A stretch of DNA of 64,000 nt from Nephrocerus scutellatus (GCA_947095585.1 OX352763.1:113687908-113751907), one strand, 5' to 3'. Positions 1-11,770 are shown, counted from the first letter of the stretch. Numbers and translations: made by a program. The notes: generated from the sequence alone by a model not told the origin.

Positions 1-345
1 ATGGTCGGTTTACTTACAGGACATAACCCGACTGATAGTCATATGTTCAAGTTGGGAATATTTACTGGATGCAATATGCAAGTCTTGTCTGGAGGAAGAA
101 GAAACAATTACACATTTCCTTTGTAGCTGTCCTGCTTTCTCCAGGTTACGGATGAACGTTTTTGGAAGGGATATAATAACGATCGAAGAGCCTCGGTCAT
201 TGAAACTAGAACAAGCCCTTCGCTATCTTGAAGTAACGAAGAGATTTGAATAGTGAACTCACTCGGAACGAGTACAACGGACCGACGCGACGGTCTGGTG
301 TCTGGTCTGGTTTTTCTCAGACTATCACACCAACCGACTATAACT
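1..345 (+). mobile_element. 3' end of a LOA/R1-type non-LTR retrotransposon
   Basis: The stretch from the window edge to the TAG near base 252 encodes the C-terminal end of an RNase H-type LINE polyprotein. A frame around the first 110 bases reads VGLLTGHNPTDSHMFKLGI. After a one-base shift it continues SCLEEEETITHFLCSCPAF, the CC/H zinc-finger-like end typical of LOA, R1 and I elements, and ends LRYLEVTKRFE-stop. A short 3' UTR follows with repeated GGTCTGGTGTCTGG. Bases about 245-345 match the reverse complement of 11805-11900, the 3' end of a second copy of the family. The piece is 5'-truncated by the window and frameshifted, so it is a pseudogene copy. Confidence 0.75.
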
Positions 346-1284
346 ATATAAGGTATTTGTCACTTTATATCACCAAAATAAGAATAATTTTCGTTTGGTA
401 AAATATCGGCGAAGCACAGTCACAGCCATCTTGTTACAACAGCTGTCATTGAAAACGATTCAATTTTGGGACCAAAGAGGTTTCAATCCCATCAATGTAG
501 AAATTGCAATTTGACTTTCATTAACAGACATAGTCCAATAACAATTTAGTTAGTAAATGCCCACAAAACAGTGACCTTTTCTTAATGCAATGGTCCTTTG
601 CAAATATCATGTGGATTCGTGGATGCAGTAGAAGTGCATACTATGCATAATATTCATATTCGAGTTACATTCTTGTAAAAATGTCTACAACACATCAACG
701 CGATAAAGATGACAAATTTATAATGCGTACTTAGTGTCATGCTATTGTATCTACTCGTATCTGCTGTGACACAGTTCTAGCGGCGCATTCTCCGATTTCA
801 TGCCCTACCAGCGACGTTATACGTCAAGTTCGGTACAAATACAAATGCAAATTTTCATTTATTTATTTTGTTGTTTTCGCACAATTAGAGGGTTAATGCC
901 GATTTGCATAAATGTGACGATTGCAAGCTGTTAACGTCGAACGCAGAGACCATAAAGCCTTAGGCGAAGAAGAAAACCTGATGTAAGATGACGTCGAACG
1001 ACAAACGTCACAAGACGTAGCAATGGTAGACCACATCAACAGCCTGAAGGGTGCATCTATGGTTCGTTTGGCAGAAGGGAAATTCATTTTCTTCAAATTG
1101 TAGTGACATACTTTTGCAGAAAGTGCAATTTTTGTGCACATTTTGCAAGTGAATATTTTATTTTGAGGTAGAAAAGTAGCCAGTAAGACTGTATAGTACT
1201 TTAAATTTCATAAAAGAAAATTTCTTAACGGTTAATGGAACAGTGTTCTGCAAGAATAAATTTGTCGGAAAGTTTTTTTTTTGA
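346..1284. other. AT-rich stretch with no gene recognised
   Basis: I see no recognisable coding, RNA gene or repeat here apart from one TACTCGTA octamer at 752-759 (see findings). Confidence 0.5.
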
Positions 1285-1600
1285 ATATCATCATCATATG
1301 TTGCTCTACAAGAGGGGTCCGGTACAGGCCTCCCGCAAAAAGTCACTCCACCGGTCCCGATTTCCCTAAACTCTGGGCGTACTGGTCTACGTCATTCTTT
1401 GTGCGTAGGCTTGGCCGGCCTCACTGTCCTGTTCCAAAAATCCTAGCACAAAGGACTTTTCAAGCAAGATGCTCTTCGCTTATGCGAGCTAGGTGTCCTG
1501 CCCACCGGGACCTAGCGAGCTTAATTCTCTTAATTCTCATCCGGTCATTATAGAGTCTCCGGAATCCGAACCGAAAAAAATCGAAAAACTTGTCAAGGCT
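1285..1600 (-). mobile_element. RTE-like LINE family A, 3' end
   Basis: On the minus strand this reads IKLARSRWAGHLARISEE and a GTGQ/GRP-rich tail, the C-terminal end of a family of APE-type LINEs (here called family A). The last bases run into a short (ATG)n tail at 1290-1300. The same 3' end occurs at 22260-22490, 28575-28745, 39880-40062 and 58928-59250. Stops and frame changes make it a dead, 5'-truncated copy. Clade assignment (RTE-like) is from motif memory only. Confidence 0.65.
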
Positions 1601-1722
1601 CATTTTTACTTTTATTACCGCTGCACACCTTCAATTAATTTACTTAGATTTTTCCTTAAAAACAAGGGATGATTTTCTACGTCCGGTTTAAAATAACTTT
1701 TTTGACTTTGATTTCTTCTGTT

Positions 1723-2200
1723 TCAATATTTATTTAAATTCTTTTTTTGTTTCTCGTCTTTAGGAAAACATCCCCAAACCATCACACCATCAGTTTTGGG
1801 TGTTAGCCTTAGAAGAAATTTTCCGGTAAGTCTTTTGTTTTTTGTTCTTTTGTTAAATGATTCTTCCATCTCCAACATATAACTTGAATTTGAATTCATT
1901 GCATCCATAAACCTTGAATTCAAAAAAAAAAACCCTAAGCCCAAAGTAAGCGTTTTGCCATAATCTTTGGCGTTTGTACTGGATATAAGGCGTTCGCTAG
2001 GTTTGTCGGCATTTTTTTCTGTTGCTTGCAAAAGACATTCTGCAAATTTAGATTTTTTTAGAAATTTGAAGAAGAAGAAGTTCGAAATTTCGCTTACTCC
2101 TTTGTCATCGATATGGAATAAATCCTTTCAGTTATTTCTCTTGATGGCTACTCGTACCTACTCTGTACATCAAGTGTCAGGTGAAAGAAAATTGGAATAG
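1723..2200 (-). pseudogene. Tc1-like transposase relic
   Basis: The minus strand has an open segment of 102 residues (1723-2031) containing the order NAKDYGKTLT, then LNSRFMDAMNS, then DGVMVWGCF. These correspond to the Tc1 transposase region around the first catalytic aspartate, where the family usually reads FAKDY...W...FSDES...GGGSVMVWGCF. Upstream sequence to about 2200 seems to continue in other frames. The catalytic aspartate context is degraded, no terminal repeats were found, and the piece covers well under half of a normal ~340-aa transposase. Function is lost. Confidence 0.5.
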
Positions 2201-2329
2201 CGAAACATTTCTTTATATTAGAATTAATGAAGGGAGATGTTTATTTGTTGATAATTGTTATACATGCCATGAATAAGCACAATACTTGTTGAAAAAATTT
2301 ACCCAATCTCTCACAAAACACAAACGCAT

Positions 2330-2910
2330 CTTAGTCCTGCATAACGAATTTCATACGAATCGGTTGAGAAATGGCCCAGTCCACAAAATTCCAGACTCTA
2401 TTGGCCAGATCCCACATACCGAATTTCATACAAATCGCTTGAAAAAATTGCTTGGTCCACAAAATTCAAGACCCTACTGGCCAGATCCCAGAATTTCCAC
2501 AGGAACAAGGGTTATAGTCGCATCTTAGTCCTACATAGCGAATTAAATACAAATCGCTTGAAAAAATTGCTTGGTCCACAAAATTCCAGACCGTATTGGT
2601 CAGATCCCAGAATTTCCACAGGAGCAAGGGTTATAGTCGCAAAATATTCCTACATACCGAATTTTATACGAATCGCTTGAGAAATGGCTTGGTCCAGACC
2701 GTATTGGCCAGATCCCAGAATTTCCACAGGAAATAGTCCCATCTTAGTCCTACATACAGAATTTCATACGAATAGCTTGGGAAATGGCTTGATCCACAAA
2801 ATTCCAGACTCTATTGGCCAAATCTCAGAATTTCCATAGAAACAAGTCTTATAGTCGTATCTTAGTCCTACATACTGAATTTCATACTACATACTAGGTA
2901 ATTGCTTGGT
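2330..2910. repeat. ~116-bp minisatellite, about five units
   Basis: Direct repeats, each beginning CTTAGTCCTACATA, running through GAATTTCATACGAATCG, CCAGACCGTATTGGCCAG and CACAGGAACAAGGG. Unit starts are near 2332, 2525, 2642, 2745 and 2861, with an extra short unit near 2418; spacing is 103-118 bp. The GAATTTCATACAAATCGGTTGA portion recurs at 39077 at the end of another minisatellite. Confidence 0.8.
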
Positions 2911-3846
2911 ATTCGTATTCCGAATACAAGCGACTAAGCTCCCTCTTAGCCATGCATCCATCAACGTACACTGTTCCACCTTGGATTAGATGACTGAGGA
3001 TAGTACAAAATCCGTCGCCTCAAACCCTTCTTACCTTACCCGGGCTTCGAACCGACATGTTACATCGTAAGAAGGCGAAGTTAGAGTATGGCATGATTGT
3101 CATATAAATTAGATTCGTTCGCTCACCTTACACACCTGTCTCATTGCATGGATTGAAGATTGTTTATGGAAACGCATCATAAAACTTGTTTTGAATGCAA
3201 TATTATTATTCATAGGATTCTATAGCCTGGCATATCGAACTAACAGCTTTAATCAAGGACGGGTCGAGAGCCTATAGACACTATAATCAGATGAAGAAAA
3301 TGGTAATAGATTGGTAGAACCTTTCGTCGCGACAAAAATTCCATTGCAAAACATGCCATGAAATGGAATCTACTTAAAAAAAATTGGCAGAAGATGGGTT
3401 CGCGCTATAGGTAAACATGAAGTAGAAGAGTAGTTGGGGAATCTAGAGCGGTATGAAGATATGAATGAGTTGAAGCAAAGTGTATAGAGATATTAAGAGG
3501 AACGAAGTAGAACAAAAATTTATATACAAAAATGAATGGGTTTCGCCATTGAAATGGGCTGTACACTCAGTTGTGTAAGTGCATTCTCAACTTTGGTTTT
3601 GTATCATATTACATAAGAACTGGTTACGCACTCAACTGCTTTACAGCTTAACTCAACTCAAAACAAAGAATTTTATTGGTACTTCGTAAGTCGTTGTGTG
3701 CACATCGCACCAACCGTGCGGTACGGCTGCTATGCTTTCACCACCAAATGGGGAATTTCACCACAAATTCGAATCTCCGATTAGAGAATTCAGAAGAAAA
3801 AATTTCTATTTTAAAATTCTCTACATTAATTTTGCGTGCACGGCTG
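2911..3846. other. No gene recognised
   Basis: AT-rich sequence without a recognisable gene. A GGTTCGAA-type box on the minus strand near 3050 was considered as a tRNA/SINE remnant and not accepted. Confidence 0.45.
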
Positions 3847-4445
3847 TCTATGGCTGGCTGGGTGGCTGGTGGAATCTTGCGATCAATTTTTAACGCACTT
3901 TCTAAAGCGTGATTTTCCTGAAATTCAATATCGGGCAATACAATACAATACAATATTTTTACAATACTTTCTATTGAAATTTGGAATGGGGGCTCCCATG
4001 CAAAATATTTTTTAATTCACCCGATTTCCTTTAAATTTTATACACATGTGTATCCCTGATGGACAACACTTTTTATAAAAATTTAGTAGAGGTCGTGACC
4101 CTGGGGCGGGTTGGCTCCCATATTTTTTTTTTTTAAAGTTACTCGATTTTTTTCTGTGTGTCTGTGGTTGGCTGGGTGGCCGGTGGAATCTTCCGAATTA
4201 TTTTTATCGCACTTCCTAAAGCCCGATTTTCTTTAATTTTTGTACACATGTATATTTCCGGTGACAATACTTTCTATTGAAATTTGGAAGTTATCCGGCC
4301 CCGGTTTCGGGGGGCTCCCATTCAAAAAAACAATTTGTAATAAACCCGGTTTTCTTAAAATTTTCTTCAATTGCGGAGCCCAAAATTTTTGTTCTACTTC
4401 GTTCCTCTTGAAAACTCTATACTCTTTGGTTGAAGGGAGCTAAAG
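3847..4445. repeat. Diverged direct repeat, period about 315-321 bp
   Basis: GGCTGGCTGGGTGGC followed by GGTGGAATCTT, ACGCACTTTCTAAAGC and CAATACTTTCTATTGAAATTT begins near 3847 and recurs near 4161. GGCTCCCAT occurs near 3990, 4111 and 4312, implying a ~155-bp sub-period. The copies are well diverged. Family unknown. Confidence 0.6.
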
Positions 4446-6239
4446 CACTCCAAACACGATGGCCCGCAATCGTCTGTTGGCCCCCTAAAACGATATAAGT
4501 AAGTTAATGATTACTTGAATAGTTGTAGAATTTACCTTTTTTTGTATAAGGTTTTTTTAACTGCATGTTACAAAGGAAAACTAATTTCGTTGCACCCGAA
4601 ATGTAACAGAAGTTTCATTTATTCAAATTAGGACAATTCACTACAAATTACCCACATGCACATCCTTTACAATTAGTTCATATGGGATACACTGAATACC
4701 GGCAATGTATACAATACAAGCGAACATGCGAGTTACCTGCCCCCAAATTCAGTCAAAAAGAAACTAATGATCACAAAAGGTTGCTCGAAAAAACCGGTGA
4801 ATATCCTGTACTGAGTTAAACGCCCAAACCCGCGTCATGACAAAAGAAAAAATGTCCTAGTTTCTATGCCTGTGGTCACGGGCATTATTTATTAATTACG
4901 CTGCATACAGTACCCAACAATTGTTACTCATACACAAGTAACGACATGGCTTGTATGTAGAAAAGAGAGGGAGTTAATTTGCACATTTAGTCGACGGTCA
5001 GCGACGCACGCGCACCATTCACCACCAACCCCATATAATCAACCCCTATAATCAAGACCTTCAATGGTCATAACTTTTATAGCCGTAGGATACTTACTGC
5101 AATTTAGTTGTTGGTCTGCTTTCGCTGCAATTGAAAATTTTTGGGTGCGCATATGGTTTGTTGTTACCACAACCGCGCACTTTATGAATTCTCCAGGACT
5201 CGAGTGAAGAATTTTTATCTAAAGTGGCAATCAGCGGAACTAAAAAAATATGTTAATTTAATAATCGTTGTTGCTCACTACTCCAGGTGTGGGGACGTCT
5301 GATAGCCGATAGCACGAGTCACCATATGGTGATGTTTTTGAAAGGATGGCTACAAAACACAATACCACAATGGAAACTCCTTGTCATCACCTACGCATGA
5401 GGAATTCGTCAACCCTTCTATCATGTGTTTAGTTGCGGCTTGCGTGGAATCTTCAGCAGCATGAAAACTGAGCGATAAGGATCTTTTAAGGAAGCATTAT
5501 AGTGTTAAAGGAAGGATTCTCAGACATGGACACGGTATGAGGAATTATGCAAATTTTTCTTACAAAGCGAAACGATGCGCTTTGTAATAACACACTTTTG
5601 AGTGTCCCTAAGCTGAATGCAATAAAAAATGCTATGGGTCTTTATGGCTAAGCAGAAGAACTTATTGTATAAAGTCTTGTAAACTATTAATAAATGCCAG
5701 TAAAGATTGAAAACAATTGATACACGATGTGTAGAAGAAGATAGAATGATAAGACCTACAAAAGAGGGAGTGAGTTCTTTAAGTTTATAAGAACAGTAAT
5801 TGCTTTTTCGTTTGCTTTTGCAACAAAATCCACTCTATCCTAAATTCATTAATGTCTTTACCGTCTTAAAATATTCTTCAGACATATTTGGATGCTTTCG
5901 TTTAAGATAAACAAAAATTGAAAAAGCAATACGGAAAACGATCACCAAACTTAAACAACACTAATCCAAATGCTTTACGAGTTATCAATGGACATATGGT
6001 CGGGGAAAAACTACAAACAAACCTTGACCAAGAAAATATTACAAAAAATAACGTACGTGTGCCTTCAAAAGTCTTGGAAGCTCTATTGAAAAATTCAGTC
6101 CTTCAGGAACTAGTTGAGTAGTTTGGGGATCTGCATTGCTATTGGTCGGGAAACTATTGATTGCTCGAAAATTGGTTTGCGCCACTAGCGCAACAATCAA
6201 GTTAGTGATGTAGTGCTTACTTTACCTACTAGTGGTGAT
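4446..6239. other. No gene recognised; one unidentified small open frame
   Basis: Mostly AT-rich. A plus-strand open frame at 5918-6121 (67 residues, ends VLQELVE-stop) is not recognisable, has no splice or repeat support, and is listed only for completeness. Confidence 0.4.
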
Positions 6240-7930
6240 CCCCGGGCAATTATGTGAATAAATCCTTATATATGTAGGCTAAAATTGCAAGTGCGAACGG
6301 TCTAGCGTTTCTAGTATAGGTAACGTGAGCTTAGCACTCGGCGGTACCGAAAAATACCCGCTACTGAAACCGACACAACGCCTCGGATAAGTAATGATCG
6401 AATAATGACGACTTTTGGCTATTTTACCCGGACTAAGATTGATTTCTGGAATGTGAGAACGCTCCTTGACTCAGGAAGTGAAGGACCTCAAAATGCCAGA
6501 TTTCATTAACTGGAACGTGAGTTTCTTCGATATAATTAAGGCATACTTGGAGTGAGTGAAGTAAGATGGCTCGGACGCGGAAGAGTACCAATTCCCAACG
6601 TGTAACACTGTGCTACTCTACTCCGGCAAACCCTTCGACAGTTCCTGTGTATCTGGAGTGGGTCTGCTGCTAACGCCAACAGCACCTAATTTCTTGGCAC
6701 CCACATGGTAATAGGATCTTATCGGTCCCATTTGGGACTAGAGTACCGCACGTCACGATCATACATTATTACGAATCAACGAATCCCTCGACTGAGGATG
6801 ATAAGGACCATTTCTATAATCAGCTAAGCGCTGTTATCAACGCAACGCCGAACTGAGATATCGTCATCGTGATGGGGGGGGGGGGGGGACTTGAATGCCA
6901 AGGTAGGCAAGCAACGACAATGACGCACTTACAGATGTGATTGGGAAGCCCGACCTCGGCGAACAAAATGACAATGGTGGAAGATTTGTTGATTTCTGCA
7001 ACACCAACCACCATATGTCATAGGAGGCACCATGTTTAAGCAATAGACCTGCCATAAAGTTAGGTGGGTTTCAACTGACAGGCAATCAACGTCCAACCAA
7101 ATCGACTATGTGGCGATCAGCCGACGTTTTAGGAGCTGTCTTTTAGACGTCCGACTTTGGTATGGTACGGGATCATCATCATCATCACCTTATGGTAGCT
7201 ACTGTCCCATTACGTACTGCATCAGTTCAAAGGCTCCGCAATGCCTAGGTATAACATCGACCGGCTAGAGATCCCCTCAGTACGGCAACAATTAAGGGAT
7301 CATTTATCGCAAGAAGTGGAGGAAATCAGAAGCTCACTGCCGACAACAATTCAAGAACATTGGAAAGCTGTGAAAAATGTTTTCACTTCTGGAGCGGAAA
7401 GTATTGTTGGAAGAAGCCAGGCAAAGCACAGCACGTGGCTTACCGAGGATACCTGAAGGCGGATTGAAGAACGTAATCTACTTAAAGCTCGTATTGTAGA
7501 TACCCCAGCAGCAGCAAGGATCGAGCTGGAGTCCATGTATTGAAGAAAAATGAGAGAAGTGCAGCGTAGTCTAAGACGTGACAAACACCCTGGCCTTAAA
7601 AGCAGAGGAAGCAGCGAGCAGGTGCGATAGCAGAATCACCAAAGAGCTGACAGGTGGTCACCGCTCTAGCCAACATCCGGTGAAAGGCCTAGATGGTGCC
7701 GTACTCGTTTCAGATGACGATCAGCTCAAGCGATGGAAGGAGCATTTTTCTACGGTCCTCAATCCGTATATTCGCCAACTATATGCATCCAAATCAAACG
7801 GAGCTGCCGAAAGAAACAATTTCCAGAATTCACACTTCAACTCCCAGTAAAGATGTGATCGCTACCGCAGCCGTTCCATGGCAGAATGTCAAACTGATCG
7901 ACTTGAAAGATATAGTGGCATAAAGGAACT
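6240..7930 (+). mobile_element. RTE-like LINE family B, 5' UTR and endonuclease half
   Basis: Plus-strand sequence encodes, in several frames, an APE-type endonuclease of the group often annotated as craniofacial development protein 2-like. Visible pieces are LGVSEVRW-like sequence near 6550, the DLNAKVG catalytic-region motif near 6890, NGGRFVDFCNTN near 6980, WVSTDRQSTSNQIDYVAISR near 7070-7120, then the linker MPRYNIDRLEIPSVRQQLRD (7241-7456) and GLDGAVLVSDDDQL (7690-7730). A matching copy lies inverted at 59525-61900. Many stops and frameshifts make it inactive. It stops before the reverse transcriptase, where an oppositely oriented piece of a related element begins. Confidence 0.75.
6874..6888 (+). 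repeat. Homopolymer G15
   Basis: A run of 15 G lies inside the endonuclease region where the family normally encodes VMGDLNAK. The inverted copy near 61850 lacks it. Confidence 0.9.
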
Positions 7931-7940
7931 AACTATTTCA

Positions 7941-8745
7941 TTATGTTATGAGAAAGCAAGATGTTAACGTCCATTGCATACCGCTGTTGTCAGTCATAAG
8001 AACGCCACGAATATAACACCAAAAATAGTATTGGTGAAAGTATGCAGCCTTGTCGCACATCACTTTGGATTTGAAAATCATCTGACACCACGCCATTGTG
8101 CAAGACATAAAACTTAGCACCCTGATAGGTGGCTTCAATAACAGCTATAGGTTTCTCCGGTATGCCTCTCCTGTTCAACGCTCATTATGTGGGATATTCT
8201 GGAAAATCCCCAGCGGAAACCTGCGTGTGCGACATCGGGTATTGTTTTTTATTTCCCTCCAGCACTATTTTTGCTATTGTTGTGAAGATTGACTGTGAAG
8301 ATTCTTTTCTTAGGAAGTTTGATTGTTATTCCACTTTTCCAAGCATTCCTTGGGATAGAGTTCAGAACTTCTGCCGATGTACTTAGCCGTGCTTGGAAAA
8401 TTTTAACGGAAATGCCATCAAGTCCCACCGCTTTGTTTTTTCTTAATGCTTTGATTACGATTTGGATCTCAGCCAGTTTAAGGCCGCTACTTTGCATATC
8501 CCCCCACATCCTGAGCTGGTCCTCATCTGATGCTAGCATGCAGATGGATAAACTTCTTACCGGATGTAAATACCTGGATGTAATTTGGAACTCTAATCTA
8601 ATAAATTTTTCATGCTGTACTGGGTGCCTAGCTCATTTTTTTCTATTACTGTGATTGTTGTTATTTGAGTTTTCAATACGATACCGTCTTCTATCTGTGT
8701 CAAGTTTTCTATAGATAGCCAGGTGCTCCAGTGTTTCTGTCTTTT
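7941..8745 (-). pseudogene. RTE-like LINE family B-related, reverse transcriptase part
   Basis: Minus-strand frames read, in order from 8745 downward, SIENLTQIEDGIVLK, SDEDQLRMW, KALRKNKAVGLDGISVKIF (RT motif region 0), SGITIKLPKK, then MNRRGIPEKPIAVIEATYQG and VRQGCILSPILF (8178-7990; the QGxxLSPxLF signature). This is the fingers and start of the palm of a LINE reverse transcriptase. The YxDD box is not present because the sequence ends at about 7941, facing the plus-strand endonuclease piece of the same kind of element. At least three frames are needed, so it is dead. Confidence 0.7.
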
Positions 8746-8749
8746 ACTC

Positions 8750-8905
8750 AAAGGCCTAGCTTCTCGCGACCATTTGTGTTGTGCATGTATATTTTTGCAC
8801 ACAAATGGAAGGGACATATCATTGAATTGAGAAGCTTTCCGTAACAAGTAATTACTCTCGGACGAAAGGCAGGACCGTAAAAAATACTTTTGGTGCTACT
8901 TAAAT
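8750..8905 (-). repeat. 5'-truncated copy of a tRNA-derived SINE
   Basis: Matches the body and 3' part of the SINE at 40651-40921: CTAGCTTCTCGCGACCATTT, TGGAAGGGACATATCATTGA and GTAATTACTCTCGGAC. The tRNA-like head with boxes A and B is missing. Confidence 0.75.
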
Positions 8906-9350
8906 ACAAATACTTAACTAGGTCAAGTAGAAATCAGCTAAGTGCATCTTAACAATCCCCTGTCATTCTGGCGGAAACATTCTTAATTAAAAACACATTT
9001 GCTGGATCCCCTGTCGATTGTGATTCCCATCTACTTTTAACGAAACCCAAATAAATGCTCATCTCATTTAGTGGTGGGAGTAAATAAAGTGATCATGTTG
9101 CCGTTCAAATCACTTCAGTGGTAGTCGCCCTTTTATCGCAATATTACTCCGCACAAGTACTATTCTCTAGTGACCATCTGTTCAGTGCCTGTGTAGAACT
9201 GTGACTCCTGCCATCATCTACATATACGACATATTGACTTTATGTATTAGATTATGGTAAAAACTATTCCTCTGAGATTTGTAGTACTTTTCGCAAATCC
9301 CCAAACCACAATATGCAAAATGACAAATGGAAAAAAAATATTGTCCTTAC
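8906..9350. other. No gene recognised
   Basis: AT-rich sequence immediately downstream (minus-strand sense) of the candidate exon at 9351-9479. Nothing else identified. Confidence 0.4.
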
Positions 9351-9479
9351 AGCTAAAATAACATTCTCTGGCGATCCTTGGGCAACATTGTTCCGTCATG
9401 TCACACAAATGGTCATCAATATTACAATAGCCCTCCGTACGACTACGACACAACATATTCAGAGTCATTTTTCGACACT
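9351..9479 (-). CDS. Candidate lone cysteine-rich exon (SMB-like spacing)
   Basis: On the minus strand a 129-base segment starts after CATATCTTCAG (acceptor-like) and ends at AGCT/GTAAGG (good donor). It is open in the frame giving CRSRTEGYCNIDDHLCDMTE then QCCPRIARECYFS. It begins with two bases of a split codon and ends with one, so it is a phase 1-1 symmetric exon, the class common for extracellular modules. Cysteine spacing C-x6-C-x5-CC-x6-C resembles the second half of somatomedin B domains, but the first half does not fit well. No neighbouring exons were found and the polypyrimidine tract is weak. It may instead be chance or part of a gene extending beyond the window. No function is assigned. 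Confidence 0.3.
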
Positions 9480-10513
9480 CTGAAGATATGCCGTGTCATT
9501 TATTATTTTTTGTAGTTGTGTTACGGTCACTCAAGCATCGATAACCTCAACTGTCTGAGAGAAGTACATCGGAATACCATTGGAAAATGATTAATTATTG
9601 GATTACATTCATATTTTTGATGTATGCAAGATTTTTGGTCGAAATGTTTGTCATTTGCAAAAAATATCATGCAATTTTTCTATCATCAATCAATTCTATA
9701 TGTCTCAATCGCTATCCAAACGATTAGAGATTCCAAATGAGTCGACAATAGAAGTCAGATGCACTCTATTTCTAAATTTAACATAAAATAGGGCTCAGTC
9801 AAAAGCCAGATCAAATTTAGACTAAACTGAAGTTGTCCGTTTTTGTACGTACACGGAACAACGATCAACAAAAGGGCACTTACATTAATTGGGTTTATCA
9901 TGAAGTTTTCAAAAGAAAGTTTCTCAAGTCAGACATTTTAAAGACAATCAAATGTCTGACTTAAGAACTTTGAAATTTTGTAACTATAACTATAACTTGT
10001 AACTTATTATAAACAACAATGCACAATATCGAACGATTATCACCATTTACATACGCGTTGTTCGTGGTTTAGTTAAAATCGAACATTAAAATACCGGTCA
10101 ATTTTGAATGTGTTCATTGTTAATTCGGTCTTCAGTTTTGTTATTTACACTCTCCTATGAATTGTGACAAGTAAATTTCTTGCTCTAGAGGAAATTGTGA
10201 ATCCTCAGGAAACGAAAAGATAGAGCTGGGACGTTGTAGATTGTCCCTACTACTACCAGAATATACTTCAACATCATCGTTGAAGAGCGGCGTAACCAAT
10301 GGATTGAATCAGCTTTGTCTTCATCTGGACTGACAAGACAAGATCTATATTGCCAAGCAGAGCTTACGTAAGATTGGCCAAATTTGACAGATAGCACCGC
10401 TAATGTGCACGATGGAGTTTCAACCAGTGCAAAACCAAAGCAAACCAAACCCTTATTAGAGAACTGGATTTGCTGTCCATTTATCAGTATCTTCTGAAGC
10501 AAGTGACTATATA
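9480..10513. other. No gene recognised
   Basis: AT-rich. A 105-residue minus-strand open frame at 10185-10502 shows no family signature, so I do not call it. Confidence 0.4.
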
Positions 10514-10536
10514 AAGGGTGATGAATTTAGAGGTAT
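10514..10536 (+). repeat. Mariner left terminal inverted repeat
   Basis: AGGGTG followed by ATGAATTTAGAGG pairs with the right end AGGGTGCTCATATTGGAGG when read inward. Several mismatches are present. Confidence 0.7.
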
Positions 10537-10617
10537 CGGATTTTAAATTAAAATACAACAAATATTCAAATTGATTGGGCAATCTTTATTATTTTTGTTT
10601 AGAAACATTCATGACAT

Positions 10618-11681
10618 TTATTTTTTGAAGTTAATCCCTTTCAAATGTTGGCTGCAACTGCGCCGTAATTCGGCCATCCGTAAACACCAATTTTGAATGA
10701 CTTGCTCGAGGACTTCGGTCGGTATCTCGCGAATAACTTGAGTAATGTTGGCTTCCAATGTCTCAATCGTAGCTGGTTTATCCACAAAACATTTAGACTT
10801 AACATACCCCCACAAAAAAAAGTCCAAAGGTGTGATATCACACGGTCTTGGTGGCCAATCCACCGGTCCGAAACGAGAACGCAGTAAATGCATTGTGTCA
10901 CGGGTTGTATGGGATGTAGCGCCGTCTTTTTTGAAGCAAATGTCGTGGAGATCACGGACTTCAATTTCCGGCATCAAAAAGTCGTTTACCATGGCGCGAT
11001 AGCGTTCGCCATTCGCTGTTACATTGGCGCCAGCCTCGTCTTTAATTAAATATGGGCCGATGATTCCTCCAGCCCATAGGCCGCACAAAACGGTAATTTT
11101 CAATGGATGTAATGGCAGTTCTTGAATGGCTTCGGGTTGCTCTTCAGACCAAATACGGAAATTTTGCTTATTGACGAAGCTATTTAGCCAAAAATGCGCC
11201 TCAACGCTGAACAAAATTCGGGTCCCAAAATACGGATCTTCGGCGAGTTTTTCAAGAGCCCAACGACTGAAAGTATGACGCTTTGGAAGGTCGGCCGGCT
11301 TCAATTCTAGGACTAGCTGTATTTTATATTCGCTCTCAAACCAAGATCTCTGCGTAAAATTGCCCAAGTAGTGCCATAAGATAGGCCAAGTTGTTGAGAA
11401 CGGCGCCGAATCGATTCTTCCGGGTTTTCGGCAAAACTCTCACTTACAGCCGCAATATTCTCTTCATTTCGGGCTGTACGTGGTCTAATCGGTCGAGTAT
11501 CATCCAATAATGTAAAATTATTCTCAAATTTGCCGATGGTATGCCGAATAGTGCGCTCGGTAGGACGATTATGTACACCATAAGTTGGCCTTAGCGCGCG
11601 ATGAACACTTTTCACAGAGCGTCGATTTTCGTAATACAATTGTACGATTTGTAAACGTTATTGAGGCATTAGTCTTTCCAT
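10618..11681 (-). pseudogene. Mariner-type transposase, one frameshift and one early stop
   Basis: This cut-and-paste transposase binds the terminal repeats and moves the element. The N-terminal part (from the ATG at 11681, mainly 11639-11313) has the helix-turn-helix region: RRSVKSVHRALRPTYGVHNR, then NRPTERTIRHTIGKFENNF, then RRRSQQLGLSYGTTWAILRR. The C-terminal part (about 11367-10618) has the catalytic region: VEAHFWLNSFVNKQNFRIW, GLWAGGIIGPYLI, FKKDGATSHTT (second Asp) and CDITPLDFFLWGYVKS (third Asp), 33 residues between these two aspartates. A single-base frame change between residues DLGL and YKIQLVLEL separates the parts, and a TAA lies at codon 8. Length is otherwise normal (~350 aa). 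It is inactive as written but recently decayed. Confidence 0.85.
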
Positions 11682-11770
11682 GATGAAATATCAATGAATA
11701 CTGAATAAAATTATGTATCTAGTTTGACAGTAGTCACGCGTGACATGTCAAAAACATCCTATTTGAAAAA

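Noticed and set aside
2330..2910. CRISPR-like array
   Set aside because: Units are ~116 bp, diverged and contiguous with no unique spacers, and the DNA is eukaryotic.
2985..3110. Box B-like GGTTCGAAGCC on the minus strand, possible tRNA or SINE
   Set aside because: No matching box A at the right distance, no cloverleaf, and no similarity to the SINE family here.
9247..9350. Reading the cysteine-rich frame through into FVILHIVVWGFAK
   Set aside because: A strong GTAAGG donor sits at 9350 and the downstream residues look intronic, so only 9351-9479 is kept as the candidate.
10185..10502. 105-residue minus-strand frame
   Set aside because: No motif, no repeat match; a length that chance can explain.
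10693..11002. Plus-strand frames opposite the mariner transposase
   Set aside because: Antisense to a well-supported transposase, with no domain of their own.
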